A stretch of 24,084 bases of DNA. It comes from CBDTTW01 sp965363675. Its GTDB lineage: Bacteria; Bacteroidota; Rhodothermia; Rhodothermales; DASSAV01. Where the stretch lies: the NCBI GenBank assembly GCA_965363675.1, contig CBDTTW010000025.1, positions 1 to 24,084 on the forward strand, read 5' to 3'. The notes beneath the pieces are model-generated. The model was not told where the DNA came from. It worked only from the letters and a program-made list of their open reading frames with translations, and ran no database searches. Within the stretch, counting starts at the first letter, position 1, and the number at the start of each line of letters is the position of its first letter. Positions 1 through 6,484 of the stretch are shown piece by piece. Both the position numbers and the translations under genes were made by a program.

Positions 1-90
1 GGGCATCAGGATCTGCGGGATGTAACGCCCGCCGTAGGGGCCGAAGTGGCCCTCGGCGTCCGGAGCGGTATAGGGTTTGGGGGTGGTCAT
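1..90 (-). CDS. trpB: Tryptophan synthase beta chain, N-terminal fragment (cut by window edge)
   Basis: Only the first 30 codons are present; the gene runs off the left edge. The start ATG is at 90 on the minus strand. The translation begins MTTPKPYTAPDAEG and continues into GHFGPYGGRY, the conserved N-terminal signature of the TrpB beta subunit, which condenses indole with serine using PLP. It starts 10 bases after the trpF stop codon, so it is the next gene of the same operon. The catalytic lysine region lies outside the window and cannot be checked. Identification rests on this short motif and on context, and both agree. Confidence 0.9.
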   Translation of the reverse strand, partial: MTTPKPYTAPDAEGHFGPYGGRYIPQILMP

Positions 91-100
91 GCGGTAGGGT

Positions 101-748
101 TCAGGGCTGCTCGACGTGGGTAAAGGGGCGCACGGCCTCGAAAAACGCGCTCAGCTTGTCGAAGTCCTTGACGCCGGGGGCCGACTCGACGCCGCTGGAA
201 AGGTCGATGCCGGCCGGGCGCATCGTCTCGACGGCCTGCTGGACGTTGCCCGCGTGGATGCCGCCGGCCAGGAAAATGGGAAACTCGGCCGTCAGTTCGC
301 GGGCCAGGCGCCAGTTGAACGACTCGCCGGTGCCGCCCCAGAGGCTGGTGTGGTGCGTGTCGAGCAGGAAGCCCTGCACCCACTCGGCGAACGGCTCCAT
401 GAGCCGCCGAAGCTGCTCCGACGAGGCGTCGTGCAGGACGCGCACGGCTTTGATGACGGGCAGCTCGACCTCGGCGCAGTACTCCGGCGGCTCGGCGCCG
501 TGCAGTTGGATGTGCGTAAAGCCGGCCGTGCGCGCCGCCTCGTGCAACCCTTCCAGCGGCGCGCCCACGAAGACGCCTACCGTGGAGGGCACGTGGCACC
601 ACTCGATGATCTCGCGCGCCTTCTCCGGGGCGATGTAGCGCGGACTTTCGGGATGCTGGATGAAGCCGAGGTAATCGGCCCCGGCGGCGGCGCAGAAGCG
701 CGCATCCTCCAGCCGCGTAATGCCGCAAATCTTTATTTTCAGAGACAT
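101..748 (-). CDS. trpF: Phosphoribosylanthranilate isomerase
   Basis: A 215-residue protein of the length usual for a single-domain TrpF. It catalyses the Amadori rearrangement of N-(5-phosphoribosyl)anthranilate to CdRP, the third step from chorismate to tryptophan. The N-terminus carries KICGITRLEDA with the catalytic cysteine of the KICG motif. IQLHG is present near residue 80, and the C-terminal phosphate-binding part contains FLAGGIHAGNV and GIDLSSGVE, which includes the expected acid Asp. It is a (beta/alpha)8 cytoplasmic enzyme. It sits between trpC (12 bases upstream) and trpB (10 bases downstream) and is not fused to trpC, unlike in enterobacteria. Confidence 0.96.
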   Translation of the reverse strand: MSLKIKICGITRLEDARFCAAAGADYLGFIQHPESPRYIAPEKAREIIEWCHVPSTVGVFVGAPLEGLHEAARTAGFTHIQLHGAEPPEYCAEVELPVIKAVRVLHDASSEQLRRLMEPFAEWVQGFLLDTHHTSLWGGTGESFNWRLARELTAEFPIFLAGGIHAGNVQQAVETMRPAGIDLSSGVESAPGVKDFDKLSAFFEAVRPFTHVEQP

Positions 749-760
749 GGTTTCAGGGGG

Positions 761-1585
761 TTAACTGACCAGGCGAAGCGTGGGCGCATCGTCGTCGAGC
801 ATGCCGCGCACGGCGGCGAGCAGCGCGCCCAGTTGCACGCCCGGGCTGCGCGACCGCATGAACGACTCGCCGATGAGGAACGCGCCGACGCCGGCGCGGT
901 GCAGGTAGGCCAGATCCTCGGCGGCGTGCAAACCGCTTTCCGAAATGCGCACCACATGCGGAGGCAAGGCCCCGGCTACGTCGAGCGTCCGGTTGAGGTT
1001 GACCTTGAAGGTGCGCAAGTCGCGGTTGTTGACGCCGATCATCGAGATGGCGTCGAGGTCGAGGCCGTCGAGTTCCTCGGCGCTGTGCACCTCCACGAGG
1101 CAGGCCAGGCCCAGCGAGGCGGCTTCGGCGTGCAGCTCCATGAGGCGGGGGGCCTCCAGGGCCGCCGCGATGAGCAGGACCGCGTCGGCGCCGTAGGCGC
1201 GCGCCTCGTGAAGCTGGTAGGCGTCCACGATGAAGTCCTTGCGGAGCAGCGGCACGTCTACACTCGCCCGGACGGCCGCGAGGTAGTCCAGGCTGCCTTT
1301 GAAGAACGTGGGCTCGGTCAGCACCGAGATGGCCGCCGCGCCGCCGCGCTTGTACTGCCGCGCGAGGTCGCGCACGTCGAAGTCGAGCCGGATGATGCCT
1401 TTCGAGGGCGACGCCTTCTTGAGTTCGGCGATGACGGCGGGCCGCCGCGCGCTCAGGCCGCGCGCAAACGGCAGCGTGGGGCCGGCGTAGTAGGCCATAT
1501 CCCGGAGCGCGGCAAGGCCCACGCGGTCGCGGGCGCGGGCGACGCGGGCGCGCGTGTCTTCGAGGATCTGGTCGAGGATGGTCAT
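761..1585 (-). CDS. trpC: Indole-3-glycerol phosphate synthase
   Basis: A 274-residue monofunctional IGPS that cyclises and decarboxylates CdRP to indole-3-glycerol phosphate. The family signatures are visible in order: AELKKASPSKG (about residues 53-63, with the catalytic Lys), LLRKDFIVD with the second catalytic Lys, LVEVHSAEEL with the catalytic Glu, IGVNNRDL and the phosphate-binding RISESGL. Length and start (MTILDQILEDTR) match the family. It lies 10 bases after trpD and 12 bases before trpF on the same strand, so it is co-transcribed. No anomaly was seen. Confidence 0.97.
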   Translation of the reverse strand: MTILDQILEDTRARVARARDRVGLAALRDMAYYAGPTLPFARGLSARRPAVIAELKKASPSKGIIRLDFDVRDLARQYKRGGAAAISVLTEPTFFKGSLDYLAAVRASVDVPLLRKDFIVDAYQLHEARAYGADAVLLIAAALEAPRLMELHAEAASLGLACLVEVHSAEELDGLDLDAISMIGVNNRDLRTFKVNLNRTLDVAGALPPHVVRISESGLHAAEDLAYLHRAGVGAFLIGESFMRSRSPGVQLGALLAAVRGMLDDDAPTLRLVS

Positions 1586-1595
1586 GGGGGCGGGG

Positions 1596-2627
1596 TTATG
1601 AAGTGGGCGCGGCGTGCGAGGCTTCGACGAAGTAGGCGAGTTTGCGGCGGGCGGCGCCCGTGGCGAGGCTCTCGCGCGCGGCCTCCAGGCCGAGGCGCGG
1701 CGAGGCGCACCGCCCGCTCACCCAGAGGGCGTAGGCGGCGTTGAACAACACCACGTCGCGGTGCGGGCCGGGCACGTCGTTGAGGACGTGCGCGATGATG
1801 GCGGCGTTCTCCTCGGCCCCGCCGCCCCGCAGGGCTTCCAGCGGCGCCGGGCGCAGGCCCAGGTCCTCCGGGCGCACCTCCGCCTCGACGATGGTCTCGG
1901 GGGCGACGGCTTCTTCGTAGGTGTACGCCTGCGAAGGGCCGCTGATGGAGAACTCGTCCATGCCCTCGGACGAATGCACCGTGACGGCGCGCCGCGCCCC
2001 CAGGCGCATCAGGATGGCGGCCATCTGCCGCGCGACAGGCTCGCTGAAGGCGCCCACGAGCTGGCGCTGCACGCCCGCCGGGTTGCAAAGCGGCCCCAGG
2101 ATGTTGAAGAACGTCCGCACGCCGAGCTTGCGGCGCACGGGCATGACGTATTTCAGCGCGGGGTGGAAAAACGGCGCGAAGATGAAGGCGATGCCGGTGT
2201 GGTGCAGGCAGAACTCCACGCCCTCCTTGTGCAAGTCCACGCGGGCGCCCAAGGCTTCGAGCACGTCGGCGGAGCCGCACTGCGACGAGATGGAGCGGTT
2301 GCCGTGTTTGGCGACGGTGGCTCCGGCGCCGGCGCACACGAGCGCCGCCGCCGTCGAGATGTTGAACGTGCCGGTGGCGTCGCCGCCGGTGCCGCACAGG
2401 TCGATGGCGTCTTCGTCGAGCAAATCCACCGGCACGGCGTAGGCGCGCATCACGGCGGCGAAGGCCGTCAGCTCGTCCAGGGTTTCGCCGCGCGCGCGCA
2501 GGCCGAGCAGCAGCCCCGCCGTCTCCTCCGGCTCGGCCTCGCCGCTGAGGAGCAGGTGCATCACGGCCTCGGCCTGCTCGAAGGAGAGCGTCTTGCCCTC
2601 GGCCAGCATTTTCAGGTGCTCGCGCAT
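1596..2627 (-). CDS. trpD: Anthranilate phosphoribosyltransferase
   Basis: A 343-residue TrpD that transfers phosphoribose from PRPP to anthranilate. The PRPP-binding glycine loop DLCGTGGDATGTFNIST lies about one third of the way in. It is followed by KHGNRSISSQCGSADVLEALG, the conserved anthranilate/PRPP-site block, and by a conserved HPALKYVMPVRRKLG-type segment and GPLCNPAG. The start ATG at 2627 lies 3 bases after the trpG stop codon, which suggests translational coupling. It is a stand-alone enzyme and not a TrpGD fusion. Confidence 0.97.
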   Translation of the reverse strand: MREHLKMLAEGKTLSFEQAEAVMHLLLSGEAEPEETAGLLLGLRARGETLDELTAFAAVMRAYAVPVDLLDEDAIDLCGTGGDATGTFNISTAAALVCAGAGATVAKHGNRSISSQCGSADVLEALGARVDLHKEGVEFCLHHTGIAFIFAPFFHPALKYVMPVRRKLGVRTFFNILGPLCNPAGVQRQLVGAFSEPVARQMAAILMRLGARRAVTVHSSEGMDEFSISGPSQAYTYEEAVAPETIVEAEVRPEDLGLRPAPLEALRGGGAEENAAIIAHVLNDVPGPHRDVVLFNAAYALWVSGRCASPRLGLEAARESLATGAARRKLAYFVEASHAAPTS

Positions 2628-2630
2628 CGG

Positions 2631-3218
2631 CTATTCCGCCGCCTCGGGCGTGGCAAGGCTCTGGAGCCAGTTGTCGATCAGGCGCGGGCCTTCCAGCGTC
2701 AGCACGCTCTCGGGGTGAAACTGGATGCCCTCGATGGGGTACTCGCGGTGGCGAAGGCCCATAATGACGCCGTCCTCGGTATGAGCCGACACTTCCAGCG
2801 CCTCGGGCAGGCCCTCGCGCGAGACCACGAGCGAGTGGTACCGCGTGGCCGTGAACCCTTGGGGGGCGTTCTCGAAGACGGAGCGGCCATCGTGGTAGAT
2901 CCGGCTGGTTTTGCCGTGCATCAGGCTTGGGGCGTAGGTGACCCGGCCGCCGAACGCTTCGCCGATGGCCTGGTGGCCCAGGCACACGCCGAGGATCGGC
3001 GTCGTCGGGCCGAGCGCGGCGATGACCTGGGGGCAGACGCCGGCATCGGCGGGGCGGCCGGGGCCGGGCGAGATGAGGATGCCCGCCGGGCGGCGCTCGC
3101 GGATCTCGTCCACGCTCAGGGCGTCGTTGCGCACCACTTCCAGGTCGTGCGTGCGCCGCCCGATGAGGTGCACCAGGTTGTACGTGAACGAGTCGTAGTT
3201 GTCGATGACGAGTATCAT
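2631..3218 (-). CDS. trpG: Anthranilate synthase component II (glutamine amidotransferase)
   Basis: A 195-residue class I glutamine amidotransferase that supplies ammonia to TrpE. The open frame extends much further upstream, through trpS in another frame. The start is placed at the ATG at 3218 because the protein then begins MILVIDNYDSFTYNLV, the exact TrpG N-terminal signature. Catalytic features are GVCLGHQ (nucleophile Cys), the SPGPGRPADAG loop, and HPESVLT near the C-terminus (catalytic His and Glu). It starts 11 bases after trpS. A role in p-aminobenzoate synthesis (PabA) is possible for this family, but the trp context makes TrpG the natural call. A dual role cannot be excluded. Confidence 0.95.
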   Translation of the reverse strand: MILVIDNYDSFTYNLVHLIGRRTHDLEVVRNDALSVDEIRERRPAGILISPGPGRPADAGVCPQVIAALGPTTPILGVCLGHQAIGEAFGGRVTYAPSLMHGKTSRIYHDGRSVFENAPQGFTATRYHSLVVSREGLPEALEVSAHTEDGVIMGLRHREYPIEGIQFHPESVLTLEGPRLIDNWLQSLATPEAAE

Positions 3219-3229
3219 GCGGCCTGAAG

Positions 3230-4282
3230 CTAATCCCGCGCCGGGGGGGTGGTGGTCAGCAGCCCGACGCGCTCGCGGACGCCTTCCATGATGCGTTCGG
3301 CTTTGCGGCGGGCGTTGCGGCCGCCGGTGCGCAGCACGTCCAGCACATAGTCCGGCCGGGCGGCCAGCTCGCGCCGCCGCTCGCGGGCTTCGGCGAAGTA
3401 GGCGCCGGCCATGCCGAGCAGTTCCTTTTTGGCATGCCCGTAGCCGTAGCCGCCGGCGCGGTACTGCGCGGCGATCCGCGCGCGCGTGGGCTCGTCGGCG
3501 AACAGCTTGATGAGGTTGTACACGTTGTCGGCGTCGGGGTCCTTCGGAGCTTCGAGCGGCGTCGAGTCGGTCACGATGCTCATGATCTTGCGCTTGAGTT
3601 CGGGGCCTTCGTCGAAGATGCCGATGGTGTTGCCGTAGCTCTTGCTCATCTTGCGCCCGTCGAGGCCGGGCACCACGGCCACGTCGTCCAGGATGAGCGC
3701 CTCGGGCAGCGTGAAGAACGGCTCGTCGTCGGGGCAGAACGTGCTGTTGAAGCGCGCCGCGATGTCCCGCGTCAGCTCGATGTGCTGCTTCTGGTCGGCC
3801 CCGACCGGCACGAGGGCGCCGCCATAGACCAGAATATCGGCGGCCTGCAACACGGGGTAGTTGAACAGCCCGGCGTTCGGGGCGAGGCCCTGCGCCACCT
3901 TGTCCTTGTAGGCCACGCCGCGTTCGAGTTGGCCCACGGGGATGAGGTTGTAGAAGATCCACGCCAGTTCGGTCACCTGCGGCGCATCGCTCTGCAGAAA
4001 GAGGTTGCTCTTCTCAGGGTCGAAGCCGAGCGCGAGGTAGTCCAGGGCGATTTCGACGGTGTACTTCCGGAGCGCGTGCGGGTCGCGCACCGAGGTCAGG
4101 GCGTGGTAGTTGACGATGAAGTAGTACGACTCGTGCGCCTGGTGCAGCGCGATGTGCTGCCGCAGCGCGCCGAAGTAGTTGCCGATGTGCAGCGCGCCCG
4201 AGGGCTGGATGCCGGAGACGACCACCGCTGGGACGGCGGGCGCAGCGGCGGGCAGGGGCGCAGTATTTTCCTTGACTTCCAT
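3230..4282 (-). CDS. trpS: Tryptophanyl-tRNA synthetase
   Basis: A 350-residue class Ic aminoacyl-tRNA synthetase that charges tRNA-Trp. The HIGH-type motif reads PSGALHIGNY (HIGN at residues 32-35) and the KMSKS loop is intact at residues 211-215 in GRKMSKSYGNTI. The core also contains NYPVLQAADIL and GADQKQHIELTRDIA, typical of TrpS, including the Asp and Gln that read the substrate. The first 20 residues are an Ala/Pro-rich extension. The gene lies inside the trp biosynthetic operon, 4 bases after the unknown 140-residue protein and 11 bases before trpG. It should therefore be co-regulated with biosynthesis by the leader upstream of trpE. Confidence 0.97.
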   Translation of the reverse strand: MEVKENTAPLPAAAPAVPAVVVSGIQPSGALHIGNYFGALRQHIALHQAHESYYFIVNYHALTSVRDPHALRKYTVEIALDYLALGFDPEKSNLFLQSDAPQVTELAWIFYNLIPVGQLERGVAYKDKVAQGLAPNAGLFNYPVLQAADILVYGGALVPVGADQKQHIELTRDIAARFNSTFCPDDEPFFTLPEALILDDVAVVPGLDGRKMSKSYGNTIGIFDEGPELKRKIMSIVTDSTPLEAPKDPDADNVYNLIKLFADEPTRARIAAQYRAGGYGYGHAKKELLGMAGAYFAEARERRRELAARPDYVLDVLRTGGRNARRKAERIMEGVRERVGLLTTTPPARD

Positions 4283-4286
4283 AGGG

Positions 4287-4709
4287 TTACGGGCGCCGGT
4301 GGCGCAAAATCTCGTCGAGCGTTTCGAGGCGCGCCTGCGCGTTGCGCTGCACGTTCACGAGCACGGCCTTGGTGCGGATCTGGTGGTCGAGTTTGAGCTG
4401 GTCGGCCAGGGCGTCGGCGAAGAGGCTTTCCTTGCGGCGCAGCCCGTCGAGGTCTTCGCGCGGCAGGGCTTCGGGGGGGCGCGCCACGCCGTTGTAGGGG
4501 ATGGCCCCCAGGCTGAGCACCGTTTCCTTGAGGCGCGCCACATCCAGGCGGAGCGCGGACTGCTGCGCCTGCACGTCGGCGGCGTCGGAGTGCGCGTACA
4601 GGCCCGCCAGTTCCGTAAGCTGCTCGATGAGCGTGTTGAGCCGCTCGGCCGTCTCGAAGCGCCCGAGCGAGTACCCGGCGCCTCCCTTGTTGAGTAGTAA
4701 GTCCAGCAT
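4287..4709 (-). CDS. Unknown 140-residue helical protein in the trp operon
   Basis: I do not recognise this protein. It has 140 residues, no signal peptide, no membrane segment and only weak sequence landmarks. The N-terminus reads MLDLLLNKGGAGYSLGRF. Most of the rest looks alpha-helical, with two long amphipathic stretches (about residues 20-70 and 90-135) separated by a loop rich in Pro and Gly around YNGVARPPEALPRED. It is rich in Leu, Ala, Glu, Gln and Arg, so a helical bundle or coiled coil is likely. It sits between trpE (19 bases upstream) and trpS (4 bases downstream), with codon use like its neighbours, so it is a genuine operon member. A role in tryptophan metabolism is suggested by position only. 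Confidence 0.85.
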   Translation of the reverse strand: MLDLLLNKGGAGYSLGRFETAERLNTLIEQLTELAGLYAHSDAADVQAQQSALRLDVARLKETVLSLGAIPYNGVARPPEALPREDLDGLRRKESLFADALADQLKLDHQIRTKAVLVNVQRNAQARLETLDEILRHRRP

Positions 4710-4728
4710 GGCTTGCGTATGGGTAAGG

Positions 4729-6231
4729 TTAGAGTAGCCCTTCTGAAGCGACGTGCATGGCCTCGACGAGCGCCCGCGCCTTGTTGCGGGTTTCCTCGTA
4801 CTCCGTCTCCGGGTCCGAGTCGGCCACGATGCCGGCCCCTGCCTGTACGTAGATCGTGTCGCCCTGCACGACCATCGTGCGGATGGCGATGCAGGTGTCG
4901 AGGTTGCCCGAGAAGTCGATGTACCCGACGGCCCCGGCGTAGATCCCGCGCTTGGTAGGCTCCAGTTCGTCGATGATCTGCATGGCCCGCACCTTGGGGG
5001 CGCCGCTGACGGTGCCCGCCGGGAAGCTCGCGGCGAGCACGGCCGGGGGCGTCCGGCCCTCGGCCAGCGTTCCGGCGACCGACGAGACCAGGTGCATCAC
5101 ATGGGAATAGCGCTCGACGAAGGCAAAGCGGCTCACCTCGACGGTGTCGAAGCGGCAGACGCGCCCGAGGTCGTTGCGCCCCAGGTCTACCAGCATCAGG
5201 TGCTCGGCCTGCTCCTTGTGGTCGGCGCGCAGCTCTTGCTCCAGGCGGGCGTCGTCCTCGGGCGTGGCGCCGCGCGGGCGCGTGCCGGCAATCGGAAGCA
5301 CCTCGGCGCGTCCGCCCTCGACGCGCACGAGCACTTCCGGCGACGAGCCCACGAGTGCGAGGTCGCCAAGGTCTAGGAAGAACAGGTAGGGCGAGGGGTT
5401 GACCTGCCGCAGGGCGCGGTACAGGTTGAACCGGTCGCCGCGAAACTTCATGCTGAAGCGCTGCGAAAGCACCACCTGGAAAATGTCGCCTTCGTAGATG
5501 TAGCGCTTCGCCCGCTCGACGGCGCCGGTGAAAGCGCCGCGCTCGAGGTTGGAGGCGATCTCGCCCTGCAACACGACCGGTTCGGGGGGCGCGACGGCGC
5601 CGCCGGCAAGCTCTTCCTCCAGCAGGCGGTTGCATGCTACGGCCGCGTCGTACGCCGCGTCGGCGTCGTCGCCGGGCTCCAGGAAGGCCGACGTAATCAG
5701 GATGATCTGATGCTTGACGTGGTCGAAGACGACGAGCGAGCGGTAGAAGCCCCAGACGGCGTCGGGCAGCCCCAAATCGTCGGGCGGCATGTTCGGCAGG
5801 CGCTCCACGAGGCGCACCGTGTCGTAGCCCATGTAGCCTACGGCGCCGCAGGCAAACCGGGGCAGATCCGGCGCCTTGACTTCCGTAAAGCCTGCCATCG
5901 TCTCCTGGAGCACGTCGAAGATGGAGCCGTGGCGGCGCTCCGAGGCGCGCACGTCGCCGTCGGGGCCGAGGTCCTCCACCGTCACCTCGCGTCCGTGCGC
6001 GCGGAGGATGCGGTAGGGGTTGCGGCCCAGGAACGAGTAGCGCGCCAGCTTCTCGCCGCCCTCGACGCTTTCGAGCAGGAAGGCGTGCCGCGCGCGGCGC
6101 CGCAGCAGCAGGTACGCCGAGACGGGGGTCAGCAGGTCGGCGCTCAGCCGCTTGTACACGGGCAGGATGAGCGTCCGGCCGTCGCCGGCGTCGGAGTGCG
6201 CGCGTTTGCTGTGGAACGCTTCACGCGTCAT
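4729..6231 (-). CDS. trpE: Anthranilate synthase component I
   Basis: A 500-residue TrpE that converts chorismate to anthranilate with TrpG. The N-terminal regulatory part carries FLLESVEGGEKLARYSFLG; the LLES at residues 52-55 is the tryptophan feedback-inhibition element of the family. The C-terminal chorismate-binding half shows EGDIFQVVLSQRF, PIAGTRPRG, HLMLVDLGRNDLG, FPAGTVSGAPKVRAM and IYAGAVGYIDFSGNLD, all diagnostic. The ATG at 6231 is the first gene-sized start after the leader and attenuator. No clear Shine-Dalgarno sequence precedes it. It is the first enzyme gene of the operon and so the committed step is made first. Confidence 0.97.
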   Translation of the reverse strand: MTREAFHSKRAHSDAGDGRTLILPVYKRLSADLLTPVSAYLLLRRRARHAFLLESVEGGEKLARYSFLGRNPYRILRAHGREVTVEDLGPDGDVRASERRHGSIFDVLQETMAGFTEVKAPDLPRFACGAVGYMGYDTVRLVERLPNMPPDDLGLPDAVWGFYRSLVVFDHVKHQIILITSAFLEPGDDADAAYDAAVACNRLLEEELAGGAVAPPEPVVLQGEIASNLERGAFTGAVERAKRYIYEGDIFQVVLSQRFSMKFRGDRFNLYRALRQVNPSPYLFFLDLGDLALVGSSPEVLVRVEGGRAEVLPIAGTRPRGATPEDDARLEQELRADHKEQAEHLMLVDLGRNDLGRVCRFDTVEVSRFAFVERYSHVMHLVSSVAGTLAEGRTPPAVLAASFPAGTVSGAPKVRAMQIIDELEPTKRGIYAGAVGYIDFSGNLDTCIAIRTMVVQGDTIYVQAGAGIVADSDPETEYEETRNKARALVEAMHVASEGLL

Positions 6232-6262
6232 GGGGGCGAAGGGGCAAAATGGAGAAGGGCGG

Positions 6263-6299
6263 AAAACAAAAAACCCACTGCAACGGAGGAGCAGCGGGT
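6263..6299 (-). terminator. Intrinsic terminator in the trp leader, candidate attenuator
   Basis: Read on the minus strand, ACCCGCTGC (6299-6291) and GCAGTGGGT (6281-6273) form a 9-bp stem with one G-U pair and a 9-base loop. It is followed at once by a run of T broken only by one G (6272-6263). This is a textbook Rho-independent terminator. It lies 32 bases before the trpE start codon and 32 bases after the stop codon of the Trp-rich leader ORF. That is the position of an attenuator and not of an end-of-gene terminator. It could in addition end transcripts coming from the upstream kinase gene. Confidence 0.85.
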
Positions 6300-6359
6300 C
6301 GCGGTTGTGGCGAACGGTCGGTGTGCAGCGCTTACCCTGCCACCGGCATGGCGGACCCG
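6295..6359 (-). promoter_or_regulatory. Candidate antiterminator pairing (regions 2 and 3) of the trp leader
   Basis: On the minus-strand RNA, CGGGUC at 6359-6354 (region 2, about 17 bases after the second Trp codon) is complementary to GACCCG at 6300-6295 (region 3), which overlaps the 5' arm of the terminator. With a one-base bulge the pairing extends to 8 bp. The same heptamer CGACCCG occurs again at 6420-6414 within the first codons of the leader ORF, so region 1 and region 3 compete for region 2. A hairpin with the leader stop codon in its loop (6345-6319, arms CGGUG/CACCG and GCAG/CUGC) lies between regions 2 and 3. The pairing was read by eye; no energies were computed. Confidence 0.55.
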
Positions 6360-6424
6360 TGCGGTTGGAAGCTGCGCCACCAAAGCCGAGGGGTGAGGTC
6401 CGTATGAGCCGTCCGGGTCGTCAT
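6332..6424 (-). CDS. trpL: trp operon leader peptide with tandem Trp codons
   Basis: A 30-codon ORF with ATG at 6424 and TAA at 6334-6332. It begins MTTRTAHTDLTPRLWW and ends SAMPVAG. Codons 15 and 16 are TGG TGG (6382-6377), two adjacent codons for one of the rarest amino acids. The ORF ends 32 bases before an intrinsic terminator that lies directly in front of trpE. In the classical attenuation model, a ribosome starved for Trp-tRNA stalls at these codons and lets the antiterminator form. When Trp-tRNA is plentiful the ribosome reaches the stop codon and the terminator forms. The tandem Trp codons, position and RNA geometry agree with that model. The peptide itself need have no function. 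No clear Shine-Dalgarno sequence precedes the ATG. Confidence 0.8.
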   Translation of the reverse strand: MTTRTAHTDLTPRLWWRSFQPHGSAMPVAG

Positions 6425-6431
6425 GGCGCAG

Positions 6432-6460
6432 AAGATAGGCGATGCCGGAGGCCAAGGCAA
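6432..6460 (-). promoter_or_regulatory. Candidate sigma-70-like promoter of the trp leader
   Basis: On the minus strand TTGCCT (6460-6455) and TATCTT (6437-6432) are separated by exactly 17 bases; each matches 4 of 6 positions of the sigma-70 consensus. A start site 6-8 bases downstream would fall at or next to the ATG of the leader ORF (6424), so the leader mRNA might be nearly leaderless. The element lies between the stop codon of the kinase gene (6485) and trpL. Matches of this quality can occur by chance in any sequence. Confidence 0.4.
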
Positions 6461-6484
6461 GGCGCGCCCCGTTTTTTGCGGCGC

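Noticed and set aside
116..1744. A 542-codon open frame on the plus strand opposite trpF and trpC
   Set aside because: It runs antisense to two genes with clear family motifs; its translation is rich in Arg, Gly and Ala without any recognisable domain, as expected for the opposite strand of GC-rich coding DNA.
2631..3962. A 443-codon reading of the trpG frame extending into trpS
   Set aside because: The upstream part overlaps trpS in another frame; the conserved TrpG N-terminus starts exactly at the ATG at 3218.
6300..6424. A T-box or other riboswitch in the trp leader
   Set aside because: The short run CAGGGTAAGCGC recalled a T-box core, but the T-box bulge sequence and a specifier loop are missing, while tandem Trp codons in an ORF fit peptide-based attenuation.
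6228..6455. A 75-codon ORF on the minus strand in the trp leader region
   Set aside because: It is in a different frame from the tandem-Trp ORF, runs through the terminator hairpin into the trpE start, and has no family resemblance. The 30-codon leader ORF explains the region better.
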